Below are positions 1 through 6,604 of a DNA stretch of 7,991 nt, in pieces. The notes beneath the pieces are model-generated. The model did not search any database and was not told the origin of the DNA. It saw nothing but the letters and a program-made list of their open reading frames with translations. Origin of the DNA: an uncultured Stomatobaculum sp. GTDB taxonomy: Bacteria > Bacillota > Clostridia > Lachnospirales > Lachnospiraceae. The DNA lies in assembly GCA_938010625.1 (NCBI GenBank), contig CALLVJ010000128.1, forward strand, positions 1 through 7,991. Direction: 5' to 3'. Numbering within the stretch: position 1 is the stretch's first letter; every line of letters begins with the position of its first letter. The translations under genes and the position numbers were made by a program.

Positions 1-1984
1 TCTTTTCTTCTGTCGGCTTTGTCGCAGCTGCTGTTGTCGGTGCCGCCTCAGCGGAACTATCTGCCGGATTTGCCGTGGTATCCGCGGCCGAACTGCTCTC
101 ATCCGGTGTGGGCTGGGGCTGGACAGGCTTTTGGGGTTCAGTGCCCGGCAAGGTGTAGACTAAAACTGGGGTTCCAGCTGTCACATTTTCAAAGAGCGTC
201 TTTGCAACTGCCGGAGGCAGATTGATGCAGCCGTGCGAACCGCCGCTCTGGTAGATATTCCCACCGAAGGCGTTTCGCCAGGGCGCATCGTGGAAGCCCT
301 CTCCATTGTTAAACGGCATCCAGTAATTGACAGGTGACGCATATCCCTGTCCGCGAAGGGTCGCATTGCGCTGCTTGTAACTGATCGAAAAGGCGCCAGG
401 ATGCGTGATCGTTCCCTTTGCCTCATTGCCTGAGACAAAATCAGAGGAGATGAGCTGTTGTCCATCTTTATAGAAATAGAGATGTTGTGCGCTCAGATTG
501 ACCTCGACATAAGTGGAACCAAAATCGGAACCGCTGAGAGACGCTGCTTTCTGGGAGAACTCCGGGGTGCGCTGAGTCCTGGTTCCCGAGGCGATGGCCT
601 CACGGAGCCAGTTTTTCTCGGCATCCTGATTTACCTTCCAGCCATAAGAACCGCTCCGCACGGTGACGGTTGCGCCCCAGCTGGACTTCAGACTTTTTGG
701 CTTGTTATAGGTGTCATACTTGGCAGCGAGGTTCTTGATGAATTCATTCAGCTTGCTCTCATCGAGCTTGACGCCGCCCTTGCCGTCCGGCAAAATCCAG
801 TTGTGGAGTTGTTCGCCATTCAGCACAATACCGGAGTCACCGGCGTAGGAAATATCCGTCTTGAGATACTGATTCATTGCCGCAGCGGATTTTACCAGAG
901 CCTCATTGTCCGAGCGAATTTCCGGTTCTGTGTAGAGTTTTTCCTGATCCAGGTCAATTTCCGGCTGCAAGGTGCAGACCGCCTCTTTGATTTTCTGCGC
1001 TGCCTCGTCCGTCTTTAATTCCGTCCCATCCTCTTCTTTGACAACGGTAAAAGGCTGCCCGCTCTGATAGGTCGAGATATGGGCATCGACTGGCTTTTGG
1101 AAAGAGGCTGTCTGGAAAAAAGGCAGGGCATTCACCGCCGCCTGAAAGCGGGTTTCATCGAGCTCTGCCATCGTATCCAGATTTTCCTCGTGGCGCGAGA
1201 AATAGCGCGGCCCCCAGGAAAACACATTCTGCCCGGAAATCAGTTTGTTCAGCGTATCGCCGAAATTATAATGGAGATCTACATCCGAAGCGTGAATCTC
1301 GGCCTCGGCCGCCTCGCGCGCCTTGATTTTCAGACTGTAATTCGCAATCCCTGCATTCATCAGTTTTGCGGCATCGTCTGCGCTCTTTCCGGAGACATCC
1401 ACACCGTTGATGACCGTATTTGGCAAAAAGATACGGTGATACTTTTGTCCGTAAATGGTATACGAAGCAGCGGTCACTGCAAGGAGCACCGCTGCCGTCA
1501 ATAATACTTTCTTTCCAGCCGAGAAACCGCGCTTGGGCGGCACGGCTGTCGGTTCTTCTGGTGAAAGAGGCGTCGCTGCGGTGTCAGGTGCCGCTGTTTC
1601 TGACGCTTCCTCCGGCGTCTCAGCGATAGCATCTTCAGCAGCCGGCGCCGGATTGCTATCAAAATGATCGGTCTCTGTCTCCGGCTTCATGCCACTCCAG
1701 ACAGCCTCTTTCTCTTCGGGTTCACTGTCATCTGCCTTGACGCGCGCCGCATGTGACAAAGCCTCCGCTGCACTGTCAGAGCTCTCCCACTGCAGGGCAG
1801 CATCGCTGTCTTCATTTACCGTGACTGGAATCGGCTCACGATCTTCCGGAAGCACCGTATCCAGGGTCTCGGGCTTCTGCTCTTCCGTCTCTGTCGTGAT
1901 TCGCGTTCCGGCAGCGGGCGCCTCTCCGAGATCCAAATCCTCAATCAGTGGGTCTTCGCCCGCTTTCCCCAATAACTCATCCAT
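1..1984 (-). CDS. Membrane-anchored L,D-transpeptidase (YkuD domain with PG_binding_4-type region), 3' end cut by the window
   Basis: Enzyme predicted to form 3-3 cross-links in peptidoglycan, or to attach other groups to it, outside the membrane. The frame is open from an ATG at 1984 to the window edge (661 codons, no stop). Residues 1-150 are acidic and rich in Glu, Asp, Pro, Ala and Thr, without a signal peptide. A basic PPKR...GKK patch (149-159) precedes one membrane segment at about 160-178, so the tail should be cytoplasmic. The GVDVSGKSADDAAKLM stretch after the membrane segment and YGWKVN at 447-452 are typical of PG_binding_4 regions. The YkuD domain spans about 491-610, with His565 and SHGCIN containing the catalytic Cys586; the spacing of 17 residues between His565 and the SHGC motif fits the family rule. 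After about 611 a Pro/Thr/Ala/Glu-rich tail continues off the window. The gene starts 12 bases after recG. Family call is firm; substrate is unknown. Confidence 0.9.
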   Translation of the reverse strand, partial: MDELLGKAGEDPLIEDLDLGEAPAAGTRITTETEEQKPETLDTVLPEDREPIPVTVNEDSDAALQWESSDSAAEALSHAARVKADDSEPEEKEAVWSGMKPETETDHFDSNPAPAAEDAIAETPEEASETAAPDTAATPLSPEEPTAVPPKRGFSAGKKVLLTAAVLLAVTAASYTIYGQKYHRIFLPNTVINGVDVSGKSADDAAKLMNAGIANYSLKIKAREAAEAEIHASDVDLHYNFGDTLNKLISGQNVFSWGPRYFSRHEENLDTMAELDETRFQAAVNALPFFQTASFQKPVDAHISTYQSGQPFTVVKEEDGTELKTDEAAQKIKEAVCTLQPEIDLDQEKLYTEPEIRSDNEALVKSAAAMNQYLKTDISYAGDSGIVLNGEQLHNWILPDGKGGVKLDESKLNEFIKNLAAKYDTYNKPKSLKSSWGATVTVRSGSYGWKVNQDAEKNWLREAIASGTRTQRTPEFSQKAASLSGSDFGSTYVEVNLSAQHLYFYKDGQQLISSDFVSGNEAKGTITHPGAFSISYKQRNATLRGQGYASPVNYWMPFNNGEGFHDAPWRNAFGGNIYQSGGSHGCINLPPAVAKTLFENVTAGTPVLVYTLPGTEPQKPVQPQPTPDESSSAADTTANPADSSAEAAPTTAAATKPTEEK

Positions 1985-1992
1985 GCAATATG

Positions 1993-1998
1993 CTCCCT
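1993..1998 (-). promoter_or_regulatory. Ribosome binding site of the L,D-transpeptidase gene, overlapping the recG stop codon
   Basis: AGGGAG reads on the minus strand 8 bases before the ATG at 1984. Its first two bases are the last two of the recG TAG stop (1999-1997). The only other candidate start nearby is not in a better position, so this site supports the 1984 start and suggests that terminating recG ribosomes help initiate the transpeptidase. Confidence 0.7.
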
Positions 1999-4030
1999 AT
2001 AATATAACTTTTGTATGAACTTCAGGCAGATCAAAATCCGCTTGTTCTAACGCATCCACTGCTCCTTTTGCAAGTTGAAGCACTGAATAATCATTATAAA
2101 TGTCTCCAAGACCGAATGTCAACTCTCCACTCTGGACTGCGCCAAAAAGCTCACCCGGGCCGCGGTGTTTCAGGTCTTCCGCCGCAATTTCAAACCCATC
2201 GTTGCTGCGCTGTAAGAGTGAGAGCCGCTCTGTGCCGTCCCTGCTTTTTTTCCCCTGTACAAAGATGCAGTATGCCTGCGCTCTCCCTCTTCCCACGCGT
2301 CCGCGCAACTGGTGGAGCGTTGCGAGACCAAAGCGCTCTGCATTCTCTATCATCATGACAGTTGCATTCGGAACATCGACGCCGACTTCGATCACGGTTG
2401 TTGCGACGAGAATGGAAATCTCGCCGCGCGCAAAACGCTCCATGATGGCTTGTTTTTCGGTCTCTTTCATGCGTCCATACAGTGCCGCCACGGTAATCTC
2501 GCCGTGGAAACTGGAGCGCAATGCCGCGCTGTATTCTTCTACATTTTCCAGATCTGTCATGGGATTGGGTTCTACCTGCGGACAGACAATATAAGCCTGG
2601 TGACCGGCGGCAATCTCCCGCTTGATATGGAGCAATGCTTTCGGCCTGTCTTTTTTCTCGATGACAGCATTTTTTATGGGGTTGCGTCCGGCGGGGCGCG
2701 CATCAATGACGGAGCTGTCAAGGTCGCCGTAGAGAATGACAGCCAGTGTCCGCGGAATTGGCGTCGCGCTCATTACGAGCACATGCGGCAGCTGTCCCTT
2801 GGAAGCCAGCTGTTTGCGCTGCAATACGCCGAAACGATGTTGTTCATCGGTCACAACGAGTGCCAGGGAAGAAAAGACGACAGTGTCCTCCAACAAGGCG
2901 TGAGTTCCAATCAGAATGTCGATTTCGCCGCGCTGCAGCTGCTTTAAGAGCGCTCGGCGCTCCCTGATACGCGTGGAACCGGTCAAAAGGCCGAGGCGGG
3001 GGGCAGGTTCTGCTTTGGCAAACAGCGCGCTGAGCGTCTGGTAGTGCTGGCGCGCCAATACCTCCGTCGGTGCCATCAACGCGCCCTGATACCCGGCGCG
3101 ACAGACAGCAAAAAGCGCGGCTGCGGCGACAGCGGTTTTTCCGGAGCCCACATCGCCTTGTACCAGACGGTTCATCACGGTTCCCGCCGCAAAATCATGA
3201 CAGAAATCGTCGCATACATTTTTTTGCGCAACTGTCAGTGTAAAGGGCAAATACTGCTGAAATTCATGTAACGAAGCCCTCGCATCAAAGGTATAGGCGG
3301 ACTTTTCTTTCTGCAGTGTCTCTTTCAGGCGGCGCACCGCATAGAGAAAGCGGAAAAAACTGTCAAACACAATGCGTTTTCTGGCAGCGGCAAAATTCTC
3401 CATATCGCGGGGACAGTGAATTTCCCGCACGGCAGCATCTTCCGGAAGCAAGGCACAGCGCTCCCGGAGTGAAGGGGAAAGCCAGTCCGGAATTGCAGGC
3501 GTCAGAGAAATTGCCTGCTCCATCAGAGACCCGAAGGTTTTCTCGCTGATCCCCTTTGGCAGGGCGTACTGGGGCACGGGGCGATGCAGGAGTTTTTCAT
3601 ATTGTTCTCTTGTGAAGAGCTGGGGCTGCTTAAGCTGCAGACGATTCCCGCTCAAATGAATTTTTCCAAAGAGCACCATACGCTTTCCTGGGCGAAGGGT
3701 ATCGCGCAGGTAGGGCATGTGAAACCAGGTCGCAGAGAGCTCTCCCGAACTGTCACAAAACATGCCTGTGCAGAGCTGCATGCCGCGTCCGCTGCGCCGC
3801 GTCAGTTCTCTGACTGCCTCCACATAAACAGCTACCGGCGTGCCGACATCGTCTGCGCTGAGCAAACTGACTTCCGTGAGCTCCGGATAAGTGACAAAGC
3901 GCAGTGGGTAGTGGCGCAGCAAATCTGCGAGGGTCTCAATGCCCATGTGCTGTAACAAAGTTTCTGTTTTTGGACCGACACCGCGCAACACGGATACGCG
4001 CTGCATCTGCCCCGGGTTTCGCGCAGCCAT
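1997..4030 (-). CDS. recG: ATP-dependent DNA helicase RecG
   Basis: Superfamily 2 helicase that remodels stalled replication forks and migrates Holliday junctions. The product is 677 residues, close to the usual 680 or so. An N-terminal GVGPKTE helix-hairpin-helix-like motif leads into the OB-fold wedge domain. The motor carries Walker A GDVGSGKT (about 292-299), the DEQH box (395-398) followed by RFG, SATPIPRTLA (from 421), and HQLRGRVGRG (from about 574). A GPGELFGAVQSG stretch (624-635) occupies the place of the RecG-specific GTRQ-type motif, with Ala-Val where Thr-Arg is usual. I chose the ATG at 4030 because AAAGGAAG precedes it; a longer in-frame start at 4093 has no good ribosome binding site and would read through an intrinsic terminator. 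The gene is downstream of fakA and 12 bases upstream of the L,D-transpeptidase gene. Confidence 0.95.
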   Translation of the reverse strand: MAARNPGQMQRVSVLRGVGPKTETLLQHMGIETLADLLRHYPLRFVTYPELTEVSLLSADDVGTPVAVYVEAVRELTRRSGRGMQLCTGMFCDSSGELSATWFHMPYLRDTLRPGKRMVLFGKIHLSGNRLQLKQPQLFTREQYEKLLHRPVPQYALPKGISEKTFGSLMEQAISLTPAIPDWLSPSLRERCALLPEDAAVREIHCPRDMENFAAARKRIVFDSFFRFLYAVRRLKETLQKEKSAYTFDARASLHEFQQYLPFTLTVAQKNVCDDFCHDFAAGTVMNRLVQGDVGSGKTAVAAAALFAVCRAGYQGALMAPTEVLARQHYQTLSALFAKAEPAPRLGLLTGSTRIRERRALLKQLQRGEIDILIGTHALLEDTVVFSSLALVVTDEQHRFGVLQRKQLASKGQLPHVLVMSATPIPRTLAVILYGDLDSSVIDARPAGRNPIKNAVIEKKDRPKALLHIKREIAAGHQAYIVCPQVEPNPMTDLENVEEYSAALRSSFHGEITVAALYGRMKETEKQAIMERFARGEISILVATTVIEVGVDVPNATVMMIENAERFGLATLHQLRGRVGRGRAQAYCIFVQGKKSRDGTERLSLLQRSNDGFEIAAEDLKHRGPGELFGAVQSGELTFGLGDIYNDYSVLQLAKGAVDALEQADFDLPEVHTKVIL

Positions 4031-4034
4031 AGAA

Positions 4035-4042
4035 CTTCCTTT
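4035..4042 (-). promoter_or_regulatory. Ribosome binding site deciding the recG start
   Basis: AAAGGAAG lies on the minus strand with 4 bases between it and the ATG at 4030 (6 bases counted from AAGGA). The alternative start at 4093 is preceded by AGAGTGCAGA, a poor match. This site and the terminator just upstream favour 4030. Confidence 0.7.
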
Positions 4043-4052
4043 CTGTGATGCG

Positions 4053-4080
4053 AAAAAAGGACTTCCCGGCGGGAAATCCT
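4053..4080 (-). terminator. Intrinsic terminator between fakA and recG
   Basis: On the minus strand AGGATTTCCC (4080-4071), a GCC loop (4070-4068) and GGGAAGTCCT (4067-4058) form a 10-bp stem with one U-G wobble, followed directly by five more T residues (4057-4053). It starts 26 bases after the fakA stop codon, which is typical spacing. It should end or attenuate the asp23-fakA transcript, leaving recG dependent on readthrough or on a promoter I could not identify with confidence in or near the end of fakA. Confidence 0.8.
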
Positions 4081-4106
4081 CTTTGAAAATCATTCTGCAC
4101 TCTATT

Positions 4107-5795
4107 TTATTCTGCAGAGATGAGATAATAGTAAACTGGCTGTCCGCCGTAGTTTAATTCCACCTCGCAGTCCTCAAAGCGCGCCTCCGCAAGTTCCTTG
4201 ACAAGCTTTGCCTCTTGTTCTGAGACGTCGCTGCCATAGTAAAGTGTGACAAGCTCTTTGCCGTCTGCCGTGAGCTTCTCAATCGCATTCAACACAGCAT
4301 CTTCGACCTTCTTTTCGACAGTCAGCATGCCGTTTTGTCCGATTGCCATAAAATCACCTGCGTGAATCTCAAAATCGTCCATTGTGGTATCGCGCACCGC
4401 ATAGGTGATCTCAGCTGTCGCAAGATGCCTGATAGCCTCCTGCATCGCAGCCAGATTTTCCTCCGGGCTGCTCTCCGGGAGAAAACTGACCATTGCAGTG
4501 ATGCCTTCCGGAATGTTGTGGGTCGGTACGACCACAATATTCTTGCCTGCAGTCAGATCACGCGCTTGCTGTGCCGCGAGAATAATATTCTTGTTGTTTG
4601 GGAGAATGAAGATAGTGTCTGCGTTAATCGCCGCAATCGCATTCAGAATGTCTTCTGTGCTCGGATTCATGGTCTGTCCGCCTGAAATAAGCTGATCCAC
4701 GCCAATTTCCTTAAAAATTCGATCCAGACCTTCGCCAATCGAGACACTCAGGAAACCATAGGGCTTCTTTTCGGATGTCACTGTCTGTTTCCGTTTTTCT
4801 TCCGCTGCAATCTGTGAGGCATTGCGAATCAGGCGTTCATTGTGCTCTTCGCGCATATTGTCAATCTTCATGCGGGAGAGCGAGCCCATGCTGAGCCCCT
4901 TCTGAATCGCGAGACCGGGATCATTGGTATGGACATGAACTTTTACCATATCCTCTGAGGCGACACAGACAATCGAATCGCCGATGGACTCCAGATAAGA
5001 CTTAAAGGCTTGTTCTTCCTCGTCAGAGAGCGGCTTTTCCAGATTGACAATGAATTCCGTGCAATAGCCGAAACGGATTTCAGAAGTATCCAGATGAGAG
5101 GTGTCAATCGGATGTGTCATGTCCCTTCTGCTTGCCTGCGCAGCGTCAAAGTTTTCGAGGAAGACCTCTCCAATCTCTCCGCTCAGCGCCTGGAATGCAC
5201 CGTGCATGACTGTCATGAGTCCCTGACCGCCGGAATCCACAACACCAGCCTGTTTTAACACAGGCAGCAATTCCGGTGTCCGTTGCAGAGCAGCATCACC
5301 TGCGGCAATAATGTCCTGCGCAAAGCTCACAATATCAGTTGCGCCGTTTTGCAGTTCTTCTGCCTTGTCGCTCATGGCGCGCGCTACGGTGAGGATGGTA
5401 CCTTCTTTCGGCTTCATGACTGCCTTATAGGCGGTCTCTGTGGCCCGGACAAAAGCTGCCGCGAGCTGGGGAATCTCAATGCGCTTATCCGCTGCAACCA
5501 ATTCCCGCGTAAAACCGCGGAAGAGCTGTGAGAGAATGACGCCCGAATTGCCGCGCGCACCGCGGAGAGAACCAGAGGCAATGGCCTTGCACAGCACTTT
5601 TATATCGTCTGTCTCAAGCGCTGCAACTTCTTTGGCGGCCGACATCATGGTCATGGTCATGTTGGTGCCTGTGTCGCCATCCGGAACCGGAAATACATTC
5701 AGTTCATTAATCCATTCTTTTTGGGATGCAAGCTCATTGGCTGCAGCCAAAAAGCACTTGCGAATCACAAAGGCATTCAACTCGTGAATTTCCAA
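4107..5795 (-). CDS. fakA: Fatty acid kinase ATP-binding subunit FakA (DAK/DhaL-type, YloV family)
   Basis: Cytoplasmic kinase subunit that, with a FakB partner carrying the lipid, phosphorylates fatty acids to acyl-phosphate for phospholipid synthesis. The 562-residue length fits FakA/YloV. The N-terminal DhaL-like ATP domain shows NVFPVPDGDTGTNM (33-46, metal-binding Asp39 and Asp41 expected), GARGNSGVILSQLFRGF (79-95) and VVDSGGQGL (185-193). A middle domain carries KVHVHTNDPG (285-294), and the C-terminal part has GQTMNPSTEDIL (373-384) and LPNNKNI (398-404). These three blocks separate it from short dihydroxyacetone kinase DhaL subunits. The start codon is TTG at 5795, preceded by AGGAGG; no in-frame ATG occurs until about residue 46. 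It lies 19 bases after asp23 and is followed by a terminator. No fakB gene is in the window. Older annotations call this family Dak phosphatase. Confidence 0.92.
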   Translation of the reverse strand: MEIHELNAFVIRKCFLAAANELASQKEWINELNVFPVPDGDTGTNMTMTMMSAAKEVAALETDDIKVLCKAIASGSLRGARGNSGVILSQLFRGFTRELVAADKRIEIPQLAAAFVRATETAYKAVMKPKEGTILTVARAMSDKAEELQNGATDIVSFAQDIIAAGDAALQRTPELLPVLKQAGVVDSGGQGLMTVMHGAFQALSGEIGEVFLENFDAAQASRRDMTHPIDTSHLDTSEIRFGYCTEFIVNLEKPLSDEEEQAFKSYLESIGDSIVCVASEDMVKVHVHTNDPGLAIQKGLSMGSLSRMKIDNMREEHNERLIRNASQIAAEEKRKQTVTSEKKPYGFLSVSIGEGLDRIFKEIGVDQLISGGQTMNPSTEDILNAIAAINADTIFILPNNKNIILAAQQARDLTAGKNIVVVPTHNIPEGITAMVSFLPESSPEENLAAMQEAIRHLATAEITYAVRDTTMDDFEIHAGDFMAIGQNGMLTVEKKVEDAVLNAIEKLTADGKELVTLYYGSDVSEQEAKLVKELAEARFEDCEVELNYGGQPVYYYLISAE

Positions 5796-5805
5796 AGCTC
5801 AAATT

Positions 5806-5811
5806 CCTCCT
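5806..5811 (-). promoter_or_regulatory. Strong ribosome binding site compensating for a TTG start in fakA
   Basis: A full AGGAGG lies 10 bases before the TTG at 5795, four bases after the asp23 stop codon. The spacing is slightly long but no other in-frame start codon fits, so it fixes the fakA start. Confidence 0.75.
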
Positions 5812-5814
5812 GTG

Positions 5815-6177
5815 TCAGTCGATTGATCTGACGTCCTCTACATAGATTTTAATCTTTTCAATTTCCATGCCGGAAAATGCCTCTACACGGTATTTCACAT
5901 TCTCAATCAGATTGTCGGAGACAGCGTTGATGTTCACGCCATAGGCCACAATCAGATGAAAGGCAATTTGAAGCTTGTTTTCCGGGGTGATTAGAACCTG
6001 GATACCCTGTCCGAGCTTATTTCTGCTCAACAGACGAACCAGCCCGTCTGTCATATTGACAGACGCCATGCCGACAATGCCAAAGCATTCTACGGCAACG
6101 GATCCCGCATAGGCAGCAATCACTTCAGGTCTCACTTCAATCTGTCCCAGCTCATTGTTCAGTCGTCCCTTGACCAT
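5815..6177 (-). CDS. Asp23/Gls24 family envelope stress response protein (YloU-like)
   Basis: Small Asp23-family (DUF322) protein of 120 residues. Recognisable features are the opening GQIEVRPEVIAAYAGSVAVECFGIVGMA, the central LIVAYGVNINAVSDNLIENVKYRVEAFSGM, and the closing IKIYVEDVR. The family is linked to cell-envelope stress in Staphylococcus; the short YloU-like members upstream of fakA have no firmly assigned reaction. There is no signal peptide or membrane segment, so it should be cytoplasmic. The ATG at 6177 is preceded by AAGGAAGGAAATC, a good ribosome binding site. It is the first gene of a transcript that continues into fakA after 19 bases and has its own promoter candidate at 6242-6270. 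The constant asp23-fakA pairing suggests a role near membrane lipid metabolism, which is inference. Confidence 0.9.
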   Translation of the reverse strand: MVKGRLNNELGQIEVRPEVIAAYAGSVAVECFGIVGMASVNMTDGLVRLLSRNKLGQGIQVLITPENKLQIAFHLIVAYGVNINAVSDNLIENVKYRVEAFSGMEIEKIKIYVEDVRSID

Positions 6178-6194
6178 ATGATTTCCTTCCTTGC

Positions 6195-6210
6195 GCGCAG
6201 TTGCCTGCGC
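6195..6210 (-). other. Small GC-rich hairpin in the asp23 leader
   Basis: In the asp23 mRNA, GCGCAG (6210-6205), a GCAA loop (6204-6201) and CTGCGC (6200-6195) make a perfect 6-bp stem capped by a GNRA-type tetraloop. It ends only 2 bases before the AAGGAAGG ribosome binding region, so it could influence mRNA stability or ribosome access. It has no T tract and is not a terminator. Function is inferred only from position. Confidence 0.45.
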
Positions 6211-6241
6211 CGCCTTCTATGCTTGCATTGGTTTCACGAAA

Positions 6242-6270
6242 AGTATACCTTATTTGAACGCGAAAAGGAA
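6242..6270 (-). promoter_or_regulatory. Candidate sigma-A promoter of asp23-fakA
   Basis: A strong -10 element TATACT (6247-6242) lies 17 bases downstream of a weak -35 candidate TTCCTT (6270-6265). This would give an untranslated leader of roughly 55-60 bases before the asp23 ATG. The -10 is convincing; the -35 is poor, so the promoter may need an activator or the true -35 may be different. Confidence 0.5.
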
Positions 6271-6280
6271 GCGAATTTGC

Positions 6281-6309
6281 TTGCAATCATTTCGCTGGTC
6301 TGGTAAACT
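6281..6309 (+). promoter_or_regulatory. Candidate sigma-A promoter of rpmB
   Basis: TTGCAA (6281-6286), a 17-base spacer, and TAAACT (6304-6309) preceded by TGG, which gives an extended -10. The transcript would begin near 6316 and carry a leader of about 50 bases. The leader can fold a weak nested stem (6321-6344: TGGG, TTTG, CAAA, CCCA). The promoter is back to back with that of asp23, with only 10 bases between the two -35 candidates. Confidence 0.65.
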
Positions 6310-6365
6310 CGAGAGCGGTATGGGCTTTGAAACCACAAAACCCAAAGAAGATAGGAGGTGTTACC

Positions 6366-6551
6366 ATGGCAAAGTGTGCTATTTGCGAAAAGGCAGCTCA
6401 CTTCGGCAATAACGTGAGCCATTCTCATAGAAGAAGCAATCGCATCTGGAAGGCAAATGTCAAGTCCGTTAAGGTCAAGACGGAAGGCGGCGTGCGGAAG
6501 ATGTATATTTGCACTTCCTGCCTTCGCTCGAACTTCGTTGAGAGAGCATAA
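6366..6551 (+). CDS. rpmB: 50S ribosomal protein L28, zinc-binding (four-cysteine) form
   Basis: Structural protein of the large ribosomal subunit, 61 residues, the normal length. Cys4, Cys7, Cys49 and Cys52 form two CxxC pairs (CAIC, CTSC) expected to bind one zinc ion, so this is the C+ type rather than the zinc-free paralogue. The core SHSHRRSNRIWKANVKSVKV and the closing CLRS..VERA are typical. The ATG at 6366 has AGGAGGTG 5 bases upstream; an in-frame ATG at 6327 lies in the leader, lacks such a site, and would add residues foreign to the family. The gene is monocistronic, with its own promoter candidate and a terminator 12 bases after the stop, and is divergent from asp23. Confidence 0.97.
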   Translation: MAKCAICEKAAHFGNNVSHSHRRSNRIWKANVKSVKVKTEGGVRKMYICTSCLRSNFVERA

Positions 6552-6563
6552 ATTTTTGTGGTG

Positions 6564-6604
6564 AATTAAAAAGCCGCCCGGCACCGCCGGGCGGCTTTTT
6601 AATT
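6564..6604. terminator. Bidirectional intrinsic terminator shared by rpmB and ytfJ
   Basis: A perfect inverted repeat of 19 bp (arms 6564-6582 and 6586-6604) around a 3-base loop. The core is a 10-bp GC-only stem, GCCGCCCGGC with GCCGGGCGGC, flanked by five A and five T residues, so either strand gives a GC stem followed by a U tract. The ytfJ TAA stop (6601-6599) lies inside the repeat, and the rpmB stop is 12 bases before it. Confidence 0.93.

Noticed and set aside
458..1018. Long plus-strand open frame of 186 codons
   Set aside because: It is antisense to the L,D-transpeptidase gene, which has clear domain motifs across the same stretch; the plus-strand peptide matches no family I know and has no good ribosome binding site.
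2312..2947. Plus-strand open frame of 211 codons inside recG
   Set aside because: It mirrors the RecG motor domain in a complementary frame; the recG motifs are unambiguous.
4031..4093. Longer recG start at 4093 giving 21 more residues
   Set aside because: No good ribosome binding site, and the added codons consist of a terminator hairpin.
6321..6344. Nested stem in the rpmB leader as a riboswitch or ribosomal-protein binding site
   Set aside because: The stems are only 4 bp each with an internal mismatch, and no known L28 leader motif is recognisable.
6234..6584. Minus-strand open frame across rpmB and the intergenic region
   Set aside because: It is antisense to rpmB and crosses both promoters; nothing supports translation.
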